Shown here in pieces: positions 8,097-15,206 of a stretch of 64,000 nucleotides of DNA. The notes beneath the pieces are model-generated. The model was not told the DNA's origin and searched no databases. It worked only from the letters and a program-made list of their open reading frames with translations. Source of the DNA: CAZPXH01 sp964591085 (GTDB lineage Bacteria; Spirochaetota; Spirochaetia; DSM-27196; CAZPXH01); NCBI GenBank assembly GCA_964591085.1, contig CAZPXH010000001.1, positions 186,001 to 250,000 of the forward strand, read 5' to 3'. The position numbers and the translations under genes are program-made. Within the stretch, counting starts at the first letter, position 1. Every line of letters begins with the position of its first letter.

Positions 8097-9071
8097 GTGC
8101 AGGTATACGCAAAACGGCCGCCTCACGTTCTGGCGGATGGACCGGATCTCCTCAGCATCTATCTTCGGCAGATTTCCGAGTACCCGCTCCTGACGGCGGA
8201 GCGGGAACGGGAGCTCGGTACCCGAATCGGCGAGCTCCGAAAGGCCGTGTCGAACCTCCGGGAGTGGGCGCAGAATCCTGTTGGACTGACTGCGCAGGGA
8301 GCAGATGCGTGCCCGGATGTCCGTGAGCAGCTGGACAAGGCTGAGCTGGAATTCTCCGCGGCGCGGGAAGAGCTCATCAACGCAAACCTCCGCCTGGTGG
8401 TCTCAATCGCCAAGCGTTACCAGAACCGCGGCCTCTCCCTGATGGACCTGATTGATGAGGGTAACCTCGGACTAATGGACGCGATCGACCGCTTTGATCC
8501 GCGGCGTGGCTGCCGATTTTCCACATACGGGACTTGGTGGATACGGCAGGCCATTCTCAAGTCACTTGCGGACACCTCTCGGACCATTCGCATTCCCATC
8601 CACATGCTCAACACTCACAAGCGCTACGCTCGTCTTGCGGCGCACCTGGCCGTGGATCTTGGCCGTGAGCCGACTCACGCAGAGCTCGCTGCCTACCTCG
8701 GATGCAGCGAGGACCGGGTGCGGCAAGTTCGGGAACTTTCCACGGAGACGCTCAGCCTGGATTCCCAGCTGGACGACGACGGTGGCAGCACCATGCTGGA
8801 CTATGTGGACAGCGGAGAAGCTGATGCACCCCTGGATCACACCCTGAAGGCAGAAGCTCTTCAGACCCTTGCGCGAGCCCTCCAGGATATTTCCGACCGG
8901 CAGCGCACCATCATCACGCTGCGATTCGGGCTGAACGGTGAGGGACCGCTCACGCTGGAGCAGACCGGGCAGCGGATAGGAATTACCCGGGAGCGGGTCC
9001 GGCAGCTCCAGGAGCGTGCTCTTATGGAACTTCGCGAGCAGTCCGACGTCGCCGAGTTGATTGGCGGCTAG
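8097..9071 (+). CDS. RNA polymerase sigma-70 factor, non-essential group-2-like
   Basis: 324-residue sigma-70 factor with regions 1.2 to 4.2 but no N-terminal region 1.1 or acidic insert, so it is more like RpoS or an alternative primary-type sigma than the housekeeping RpoD. Visible blocks are region 1.2 ('DLLSIYLRQISEYPLLTAERE'), region 2.1-2.4 ('NLRLVVSIAKRYQNRGLSLM', 'RGCRFSTYGTWWIRQAI'), region 3 and a region 4.2 helix-turn-helix ('QTGQRIGITRERVRQLQERA'). GTG 8097 is selected because AAGGG sits 5-6 nt upstream; the frame extends further left only by overlapping the LysM gene. The 3' end overlaps the convergent caspase gene by 4 nt. Confidence 0.9.
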   Translation: MQVYAKRPPHVLADGPDLLSIYLRQISEYPLLTAERERELGTRIGELRKAVSNLREWAQNPVGLTAQGADACPDVREQLDKAELEFSAAREELINANLRLVVSIAKRYQNRGLSLMDLIDEGNLGLMDAIDRFDPRRGCRFSTYGTWWIRQAILKSLADTSRTIRIPIHMLNTHKRYARLAAHLAVDLGREPTHAELAAYLGCSEDRVRQVRELSTETLSLDSQLDDDGGSTMLDYVDSGEADAPLDHTLKAEALQTLARALQDISDRQRTIITLRFGLNGEGPLTLEQTGQRIGITRERVRQLQERALMELREQSDVAELIGG

Positions 9072-11284
9072 AACTTGATCCCAAGGCCAACTGACGGATA
9101 GAGGCCCACGGTCATCCCGCTTCCCGGCGGTCGTACCCGCAGTGGCGTGAAGCCGTCTGCCGAAAGCAGCTCGGGAATCGCTGTTATCTCGTCCAGAACA
9201 AGGGCAAAGAGCTCAGCAGAGGCAAAGAACCCGAAGTCCTCGCCAAAGTCCAGCCCCAATCTTGCGCGGGCCTGACCACCAAGGAAGGCGTCTTCCCCGC
9301 CGGAAACCAGGTTTGTGAGCGTTGTTGCAGGGTTGTTTCCTGACGCTGCTGCACTCGCCAGCAGCTCCAGGTCCGTGAACAGCGCACCGGAACGCAGGCG
9401 TGTACCAAGGCCCAAGCCTGCCGTGAAACCGCGCACGGAATCCAGGCGCCCGTCCCCAAGGTAGCTAGCATTAAGCAGTGAGTAGAAGGTCTGGCTTCCG
9501 TTGAGCCAGCTGAGGTCAACCCGGGAGCCGTCCGGTGCTGCGGTGACCACCACATCGTGGATGCCGTCCCGGATGATGTTCACCAGTCCAATCGGGACAC
9601 CCCGCATGGAGTTGGAGATGTTCACCACCCCGATCTGCACGCCCTCAATACGACCGGCCACGTTGACAACGGAAATCTGAGCTCCACGAACGGCACCCGC
9701 GTAGGCAAAGGCCCCGGAAGCCTGCACTCCGGAAACGGTTCCGTGGGCTATTGCAACTGCGCCAGCGTACTGGCCGAAGGCGATGTCCTGTTCAGCGATT
9801 GCCAACGCGCCCGCAGCCTGGATTCCCACAAAGTCCGCCTGTGCGAAGGCAAAGGCACCGCCGGCCTGCATGCCGTACACGGTCCCACCAGCAATTGCTC
9901 CAAGACCTCCTGCCTGCAGCCCGAACACCGTGTTCACGGAGATGCTCATGACGCCGCTGGCCATGATTCCTTCCGAGTCATGAACCTGACCGATGGTTGC
10001 TGAAAGCACAACAGGTGAACGGAAGGTGTTCTCCAGCCCCGGGAACAAACTGAGGCCGGGAGAGAACATCGGGAGAACCGGGATTGCTATCTGCCGCTCC
10101 CGGAGGTCTTCTTCTTCAGTGTCCAACGCAGCAGCCACCGGTGGAGCTCCCGGGCGACGCGGGGGTTCTGGATCAGAAGCATCGGATTCTCCGCGTACTC
10201 GGAACCACTCACGGCGCCGCTGCTCAAAGTCGGCGGCTACCAGCGCTTCCGGGCTGAAGGCGCCAAGGCGGACGTCTGCGGTCCAGGTAGCGTCTGCTGC
10301 CTGCAAGGTTACCCGGTACTGTCCCGCTGGGAGCGCAAGGACAAGTCCGGTGCCCAGGGTGTATCCCAGTTCCGCTACCAGGCGGTCCTGGCCATCCCGG
10401 ATGAAGATCCGGCCACTGGTTGGCGCCTGAATGCTCAGGCGGCTGTCCGCAGCGGCAAGCTGGGTGATCACCAGGTCTCCGGTCCCGCTGAGGGCGAACT
10501 CGTACGCAGGGTGTTGTGGACCCGCCTGCGTTGATTCGGTGCGGGCCAGGGTCTGCTGGAAGGCAAAGCCGTAAAGCTCGTTGAGTGTGACGCGGGAGTC
10601 ACTATTGACATCAGCTGCGCCTCTCAGTCCGTTGACCAGGTAGTGCGTGAAGAATGACGCACCGAGTGAATCGCTTTCCTGCGCATCTTCGTCTTCACTT
10701 GCGGAAGCAAGGAAGGCATACCCGATGGTGCTGTTTGACTCATCCAGGAGAAATGGGGAAACGCGCTCCCCGCCCTTGGAGCGGGTGAAGGCTCCCGATG
10801 CGCATGAGTCCAGAATTGCGAGGGTGACATCCGCCTCGGTAGCTTCCAGCGCACTGCGCAGGTCCGCATAGCCAAAGTGGTCTTCCCCAACAAGCAGGCC
10901 CCGATCATCGCTGTGTCCGCTGTAGTAGAGCATGACCTCTATGCGTCCACCGGAATCCCTGCGCCGGGAAACCTCTCGGGCCAGACGATCCAGACCTTCC
11001 TGCAACTCCTGTCTGTCCGGGTCTACGAGGAACCAGGTGTTTTCCCGGGTGAGCCCGCCGTAGCGTTGCATGACTTCCGCAAGCGTACGCGCGTCCTGCT
11101 CTGCCCAACGAAGTCTGACTCGCTCGGCGCCGCCATCATTCGCACCGACAAAGAGGCCAAGCCGTGTGACGCCCCCGGTGCCGGTTGCAAAGGCTGAAAC
11201 AGAAACCAACACCAGCACCAGGCGGGCGACGAGCCTCCGGAGATGGGATCGCTTCATCCGCAGTAAGGTTTTGCTCCCGCTCAT
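9068..11284 (-). CDS. Exported caspase-like peptidase (C14) with LA_2272-type surface repeats
   Basis: 738 residues. A signal peptide (about 10-35) precedes a caspase/metacaspase domain (about 40-275) with the catalytic dyad visible: His124 in 'YYSGHSDD' and Cys161 in 'LDSCASGAF'. Next comes a PEGA-like beta domain (about 280-350), a linker, and about eight hydrophobic repeats of around 20 residues ('FGLQAGGLGAIAGG', 'YGMQAGGAFAFAQ', 'VGIQAAGALAIAE', 'GVQIGVVNISN') resembling the LA_2272 surface repeats described from Leptospira. The C-terminal 120 residues are beta-rich and may be a barrel or anchor. The ATG overlaps the TGA of the ActD-like gene, with AAGGA about 9 nt upstream, giving translational coupling; Met10 is an alternative start. 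It lies in an ECF sigma operon. Confidence 0.85.
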   Translation of the reverse strand: MSGSKTLLRMKRSHLRRLVARLVLVLVSVSAFATGTGGVTRLGLFVGANDGGAERVRLRWAEQDARTLAEVMQRYGGLTRENTWFLVDPDRQELQEGLDRLAREVSRRRDSGGRIEVMLYYSGHSDDRGLLVGEDHFGYADLRSALEATEADVTLAILDSCASGAFTRSKGGERVSPFLLDESNSTIGYAFLASASEDEDAQESDSLGASFFTHYLVNGLRGAADVNSDSRVTLNELYGFAFQQTLARTESTQAGPQHPAYEFALSGTGDLVITQLAAADSRLSIQAPTSGRIFIRDGQDRLVAELGYTLGTGLVLALPAGQYRVTLQAADATWTADVRLGAFSPEALVAADFEQRRREWFRVRGESDASDPEPPRRPGAPPVAAALDTEEEDLRERQIAIPVLPMFSPGLSLFPGLENTFRSPVVLSATIGQVHDSEGIMASGVMSISVNTVFGLQAGGLGAIAGGTVYGMQAGGAFAFAQADFVGIQAAGALAIAEQDIAFGQYAGAVAIAHGTVSGVQASGAFAYAGAVRGAQISVVNVAGRIEGVQIGVVNISNSMRGVPIGLVNIIRDGIHDVVVTAAPDGSRVDLSWLNGSQTFYSLLNASYLGDGRLDSVRGFTAGLGLGTRLRSGALFTDLELLASAAASGNNPATTLTNLVSGGEDAFLGGQARARLGLDFGEDFGFFASAELFALVLDEITAIPELLSADGFTPLRVRPPGSGMTVGLYPSVGLGIKF

Positions 11285-12078
11285 TGTGTTCCATCCTTGG
11301 CAAGCCGAAAGACCCTCACGCTGATTCCATCAGGCAACGGGAGTTGCTCAGGTGCAAGTCTCCCGGAACCTGCCGCTTGCCGAAGGATTCGCTCAACTTC
11401 ATCCACCGGAATCGCCTCGCCTGAGGTAAGAAATACAAAGTCCTCAAACATCGGTGCATCATCCAGGCGATACGCAAAGGGCAGACGCGTCTCCCCATCC
11501 GGATCCAGGAGCGTACTCCCGCTTGCCTGTTCCGGCAGATGCCTGGTCACCGTTCCGTTCCCGTCTACAGAGAATACCACGCCGTGTGTTGCGCTGCCGG
11601 CTCGGTAGGCAACCTGCAGGAGTGTTGCCGGAGAAACAGCCTCGTTCTCCGCAAGTTCGCGCGCTGAACCATCGGAATCCGGGGCGTAGAGAATCAGTTC
11701 CGGACTTCCACCTTTGACCCGCGTGGCTTCAGGCTCGGTAGCCGGCAATCCACCAATCAACAGGCCCGCAACCAGCACAAATCCGGCAGCGGCGACCAAA
11801 CCCAGACCACGCCTCACCAGGCCTGGCCGGTTCCACAGCCGTGGACCACTCGGACCCTGCTGCTTTAGAGCCTCCGCCAACCCCTCAGATCGGGACTGGT
11901 CCAGCTGCCGAATGATCTGCGGAAGCTGTGCGTGTGCGGGATAGTCCCGGAGGATTGTCTGGTTTTCCTCTCTCATCGTGCGGAGGCGTTTCACGGTGTT
12001 GGGGTCCGCTTCCACCTCAGCGATCTGGGCCGAATCCAGCTCACCGAGGAGGTACTGTTCCAGTCGGTAGTCTGTCAC
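11281..12078 (-). CDS. ActD-like single-pass membrane protein, probable anti-sigma partner
   Basis: 265 residues. The cytoplasmic N-terminus opens with 'YRLEQYLLGELDSAQIAEVE', the start seen in ActD-like and putative zinc-finger/anti-sigma proteins although no HxxxCxxC motif is present. One membrane helix (about residues 98-118, 'GLGLVAAAGFVLVAGLLIGG') is followed by a periplasmic beta domain like the DUF4384-type module ('LQVAYRAGSATHGVVFSVDG'). Being encoded between an ECF sigma factor and an exported caspase, it is the likely membrane-bound regulator of the sigma factor (inference). GTG 12078 is preferred because GGAG lies 5 nt upstream; ATG 12105 would add nine residues. Translation of the caspase is coupled to this gene. 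Confidence 0.75.
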   Translation of the reverse strand: MTDYRLEQYLLGELDSAQIAEVEADPNTVKRLRTMREENQTILRDYPAHAQLPQIIRQLDQSRSEGLAEALKQQGPSGPRLWNRPGLVRRGLGLVAAAGFVLVAGLLIGGLPATEPEATRVKGGSPELILYAPDSDGSARELAENEAVSPATLLQVAYRAGSATHGVVFSVDGNGTVTRHLPEQASGSTLLDPDGETRLPFAYRLDDAPMFEDFVFLTSGEAIPVDEVERILRQAAGSGRLAPEQLPLPDGISVRVFRLAKDGTQ

Positions 12079-12119
12079 GGGTGCTCCACCTCCCTGCGGG
12101 CTCACATCTCTGTGGGGAC

Positions 12120-12599
12120 CTATACGTCCCGAATAGCGATTCCTCGCTCACGGAGTCTGTGGAGGCGCTTGCGGATGCCGGACACCGACATCCCAACTGC
12201 CGCCGCTGTTTCCTCCAGCGTGAACCCGTCCACGTAATGCAACACCGCTATGGTTCGCGTCTGTTCCTTCTCACTGGCAAAAATACGGTCGATGAGCTGG
12301 AGACTGGTGGCTCGTTCGGCGGGATCGTCCGTGCCCGCAATGCTCGAGAGGATCTCGTCGTTATGATCCACGGGGTGCCTTCTGCGGGTGCGCAGGCGGT
12401 TCAGGCACACGTTGGTGGCGATGGTGTAGAGCAGGGATGACGGAGCATCCTCGGTGAGGAAAGCCTGCTTTCGGATGACCTCCACAAAGGTGTCCTGCAT
12501 GGCTTCAACGGCCTGCTCCTCATCGCCGAGGAGTCTCCTGCATCGCCGAAGGACCATTGGAGCAAAGCGCCGGTACAGCAGATCCGGATCAACAGCCAC
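12120..12599 (-). CDS. ECF-type RNA polymerase sigma factor
   Basis: 159-residue extracytoplasmic-function sigma factor with only regions 2 and 4. Region 2 runs from 'DLLYRRFAPMVLRRCRRLLG' through 'AMQDTFVEVIRK' and 'TNVCLNRLRTRRR'; region 4 contains 'AVLHYVDGFTLEETAAAVGM' and 'SGIRKRLHRLRERG'. GTG 12599 is chosen because it follows a TGGAG about 10 nt upstream and overlaps the Nudix stop codon; ATG 12620 is possible. The order sigma, ActD-like membrane protein, caspase suggests that envelope signals release the sigma factor to express its own operon (inference). Confidence 0.85.
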   Translation of the reverse strand: MAVDPDLLYRRFAPMVLRRCRRLLGDEEQAVEAMQDTFVEVIRKQAFLTEDAPSSLLYTIATNVCLNRLRTRRRHPVDHNDEILSSIAGTDDPAERATSLQLIDRIFASEKEQTRTIAVLHYVDGFTLEETAAAVGMSVSGIRKRLHRLRERGIAIRDV

Positions 12600-13113
12600 G
12601 GGGACCGAACTCCAACTCATGGGCCAGCATGCTGTCGCCGAAGAACAGAAAGCGCCCAATCGCCCGCTTCCCAGCAAGCACCTCCGGCAGCCATTCCCGG
12701 TCGTCGGCCCACATTCGCTCATACGGGATCTCGCTGACAGGACACCAGAACGGGATGGCTTCCGGAGTGTTTACCGGCGTTCCCCGAAAGTCCCGGCAGA
12801 GGAAAATCCTGGCACGAATTCCATAGCCATCCGCGAATGAAAAGGAGAGCACCCCCGCGTCGCAGAGTTCACCGGGCTGCACGCCCACTTCTTCCCAGGT
12901 TTCCCGGCGGGCAGCTTCCCGGTGACTCTCTCCGTCTTCCAGCTTCCCGCCGGGACCGTTGACTTTTCCGCCACCAAGTCCGCGCTGTTTCTCAATGAGC
13001 AGTACTTCTTCAGAGCCATCCGCAGTCCTACGGAGGCAGAAGCACAGGACAGCCTCGTCTGTGGGTTCCCAGACTGAGAAGTCCCGAACGGATACGCCGG
13101 CGGCAACGCTCAC
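12589..13113 (-). CDS. Nudix hydrolase, MTH1/8-oxo-dGTPase-like
   Basis: 174 residues. The complete Nudix box (GX5EX7REUXEEXGU) is present at about residues 56-78 ('GGKLEDGESHREAARRETWE', then EVGV). The surrounding 'NGPGGKLEDGE' and the C-terminal 'MWADDREWLPEVLAGKRAIG' resemble the MTH1 branch, which sanitises oxidised purine nucleotides; the exact substrate is inferred. GTG 13113 is supported by TAGGCT (13125-13120 on this strand) ending exactly 6 nt upstream, and no Shine-Dalgarno sequence is present. Its 3' end overlaps the ECF sigma gene, so it is probably the first gene of the sigma/ActD/caspase transcription unit. Confidence 0.85.
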   Translation of the reverse strand: MSVAAGVSVRDFSVWEPTDEAVLCFCLRRTADGSEEVLLIEKQRGLGGGKVNGPGGKLEDGESHREAARRETWEEVGVQPGELCDAGVLSFSFADGYGIRARIFLCRDFRGTPVNTPEAIPFWCPVSEIPYERMWADDREWLPEVLAGKRAIGRFLFFGDSMLAHELEFGPRGC

Positions 13114-13119
13114 TTGTCA

Positions 13120-13125
13120 AGCCTA
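13120..13125 (-). promoter_or_regulatory. -10 element of the Nudix/ECF sigma operon, leaderless geometry
   Basis: TAGGCT on the minus strand ends 6 nt before the GTG at 13113. The hexamer 17 bp upstream (TGATTA) is a poor -35, so activation by another factor is possible. Confidence 0.45.
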
Positions 13126-13145
13126 CCACCGCCGGCGCAGGATAA

Positions 13146-13859
13146 TCAGCTCGCTGCTCCCAGGTGGCCGAGCCCGCCATCGATGGGGATGATGGCACCG
13201 GTGACCCAGGATGCTTCGGGGGAGAGCAGGTGCATGACTGTGGGGGCGATGTCACTTGCCTCTCCGTAGCGGCCAAGCGGGTGGCGTTTGGCGCTTGCTT
13301 CCCGCTTCTTCTCGTTGTCCACGAGGGATTCGGCGAGGGGAGTGGCGGTAAGCGATGGTGCAACGCAGTTCACCCGGATCTTGTAGGGTGCCAGCTCTGC
13401 CGCCAGGGACCGGGTCAGCCCTTCCACGGCACCCTTTGCCGCCGCGATTGATGCGTGGAAGGCAAGGCCCCGCTGCACCGCAACGGTACTGAAAAAGACA
13501 ATTGAGCCGCCACCTGCCTTCTGCATGGGCTTGAGCGCCGCCTTGATCACCGGAATCGCACCCAGGACGTTCACCTGGTAGTCGTAAAGGAAGGTCTCCG
13601 TTTCCAGCCGCCGGAAGCTTGCAAGCTTGATTGTACCCGGTGCGTACACCAGTCCATCCAGGCTTTCCGGCAGTTCCGGCATGCCGTTCTCCGGTCCGGT
13701 TACATCGTAGTGCGCGTAGTCGCCCGGCTGATCGGCAGCTTTCTCTCGGCGAGCCCAGACTGTGACATTTGCTCCCGCTTTAACCAATCTGGACGCAGTT
13801 TCCCGGCCGATACCGCTGCTTCCGCCTACGATCAGATAGTTCTTGTTGCTTAGGTCCAT
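13146..13859 (-). CDS. Short-chain dehydrogenase/reductase-like protein lacking the catalytic Tyr
   Basis: 237-residue SDR fold with an NAD(P)-binding motif ('VGGSSGIGRE', residues 11-20) and an Arg-rich segment at the end of the second strand ('WARREK') that suggests NADPH preference. The catalytic Ser (Ser124, 'FFSTVA') and Lys (Lys142) are present, but the position four before the Lys, normally Tyr, is Ile138 ('HASIAAAKGAV'). The classical proton-transfer Tyr is therefore missing, so the enzyme may act differently or not be a dehydrogenase. ATG 13859 is supported by a promoter 7 nt upstream; the frame continues to 13895 but across that promoter. Monocistronic by layout. Confidence 0.85.
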   Translation of the reverse strand: MDLSNKNYLIVGGSSGIGRETASRLVKAGANVTVWARREKAADQPGDYAHYDVTGPENGMPELPESLDGLVYAPGTIKLASFRRLETETFLYDYQVNVLGAIPVIKAALKPMQKAGGGSIVFFSTVAVQRGLAFHASIAAAKGAVEGLTRSLAAELAPYKIRVNCVAPSLTATPLAESLVDNEKKREASAKRHPLGRYGEASDIAPTVMHLLSPEASWVTGAIIPIDGGLGHLGAAS

Positions 13860-13866
13860 GAGTCGC

Positions 13867-13895
13867 AATATCAGCAGCCCCGAGGCAGTGGGCAA
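13867..13895 (-). promoter_or_regulatory. Sigma-70 promoter of the SDR gene
   Basis: On the minus strand TTGCCC (13895-13890) and GATATT (13872-13867) are separated by 17 bp. The -10 element ends 7 nt before ATG 13859, and no Shine-Dalgarno sequence is present. Confidence 0.5.
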
Positions 13896-13910
13896 ACTGT
13901 AGGTCCTCGC

Positions 13911-15206
13911 TCAGCGAATCAGTTGGGCCACCGCGTACTGACCGCCGTGCCTCCAGCCGGGGTGCGAGACGTCCAGCTCCTTGACCCGGTCTGAATTCTC
14001 GGGAGCGAGGGTATCGCTCTTGCCGGTGCGGAGCAGAAGGATCGGGGTATTCGCCAGCACCGAGGCGCTGGGCCCAGGAGCAGAGGCCCCATACCCGGCG
14101 GTCCGAAGGCCAGATGCCTTGAGGCCGGAGGCCCTGAGACCGGAGGCGGTATGAGGTCCCACCAAATCGGGCCAGATGCTGTCCCGCACTACGCGCCGGT
14201 AGTTCAGATCACCCTTCACAATGATCATCGCCGAATCCGCAAGGTGCGTGGCGAGGTCCAGCGGCATCTGTGTCCAATAGTCCGGGAGGAACCACCAGGG
14301 GTGCGCGGATATCGTGATCATCCCGCGCTGAAGCAGGCGGGCAAAGGCCGCTGCCCAGGTTCGTACTGTCCTGCCTTGGCTTGACTCCGCCGCTCCAAGC
14401 AGCCGGAGAATGTCCTTTGGAGTCGCATCGCTTACGTAGGTCGGGGCGTGTTTTGCGTGGAGGACGACCTGTCGCCCGCCGGCAGAGACTATCCCGGCAA
14501 GAAAAAGGTCAGCTGCAACCTCAGTTCCTGCATTGTCCAGGATCATGTGCACCGTGCCCCGAGCCGCGTTCAGAACTTCAGCGGCCTCCGGGATGTGGTT
14601 GACTACAATCCGATCATCGCTCCCGGACCCTCGTTCCAGGTTTCCCCCGGCGACAAACGAGACGTCAGCGCGGTTTCCCCACAGTGATGCGGTCAACAAG
14701 GCTTCCAGCTCGTGCGCCCCCGCGGCTTCCATACCGGGCGCTCCGTCCGCCTCGGACGCTGCCGAGTGTTCCAGGTCCCCGATCAGTTCCAACGCAGCCG
14801 GGATCTCGCGATGCTTGAGGGACGCAAAGGGATCAATTCCACCTGTGTTCCACCGTACCGCGTCCAGGACCAGGCGATAGGCATAGGTCTCCGCGAACAG
14901 CCACTCGGTGTCATGCCAGGACTCTCCCGCATGCGTCCGGGCGCGAGCGGTCCAGTCCGCCGAGTCCTCCCAGGAGTCCGGTACATCCGGCATCAGATGT
15001 CCGGCAGCGACTGCATCGGCCAGGAAGGTGATGCGTTGCTTGTGTTCGGCATGGAGGGCGGGGTTCAGTTCTGCTACGTTGCGTATGTTCGTCGGGAGCC
15101 GGCTCTCCATGGTTTGCCGGGCAAACGAGTTGCTACCGTCTGTACGGATGGGCGAAGGCTGAAGGGTTTCCATGATCTGCGACCGCGAGGCGCCTTCTAC
15201 AGACAT
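13911..15206 (-). CDS. DUF89/ARMT1-like metal-dependent phosphatase family protein
   Basis: 431 residues of the DUF89 family (damage-control phosphatases, ARMT1-like). Visible active-site features are 'LDNAGTEVAADL' (Asp224/Asn225) and 'VKGDLNYRRV' (Asp333), the usual metal and phosphate ligands. Family members dephosphorylate damaged sugar phosphates and related metabolites; the substrate here is unknown. Just after the KGD motif there is an unusual low-complexity insert of four 5-residue units (ASGLR, ASGLK, ASGLR, TAGYG; residues ~354-373) encoded by four 15-bp DNA repeats at 14088-14147. The ATG overlaps the end of the upstream chemoreceptor gene by 10 nt; Met12 is an alternative start. 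No good Shine-Dalgarno sequence is seen. Confidence 0.8.
   Translation of the reverse strand: MSVEGASRSQIMETLQPSPIRTDGSNSFARQTMESRLPTNIRNVAELNPALHAEHKQRITFLADAVAAGHLMPDVPDSWEDSADWTARARTHAGESWHDTEWLFAETYAYRLVLDAVRWNTGGIDPFASLKHREIPAALELIGDLEHSAASEADGAPGMEAAGAHELEALLTASLWGNRADVSFVAGGNLERGSGSDDRIVVNHIPEAAEVLNAARGTVHMILDNAGTEVAADLFLAGIVSAGGRQVVLHAKHAPTYVSDATPKDILRLLGAAESSQGRTVRTWAAAFARLLQRGMITISAHPWWFLPDYWTQMPLDLATHLADSAMIIVKGDLNYRRVVRDSIWPDLVGPHTASGLRASGLKASGLRTAGYGASAPGPSASVLANTPILLLRTGKSDTLAPENSDRVKELDVSHPGWRHGGQYAVAQLIR
14088..14147 (-). repeat. Four 15-bp tandem units inside the DUF89 gene
   Basis: Four degenerate 15-bp units (14088-14102, 14103-14117, 14118-14132, 14133-14147) encode TAGYG, ASGLR, ASGLK and ASGLR when read on the minus strand. 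They keep the reading frame and look like slippage-driven expansion. Confidence 0.75.
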
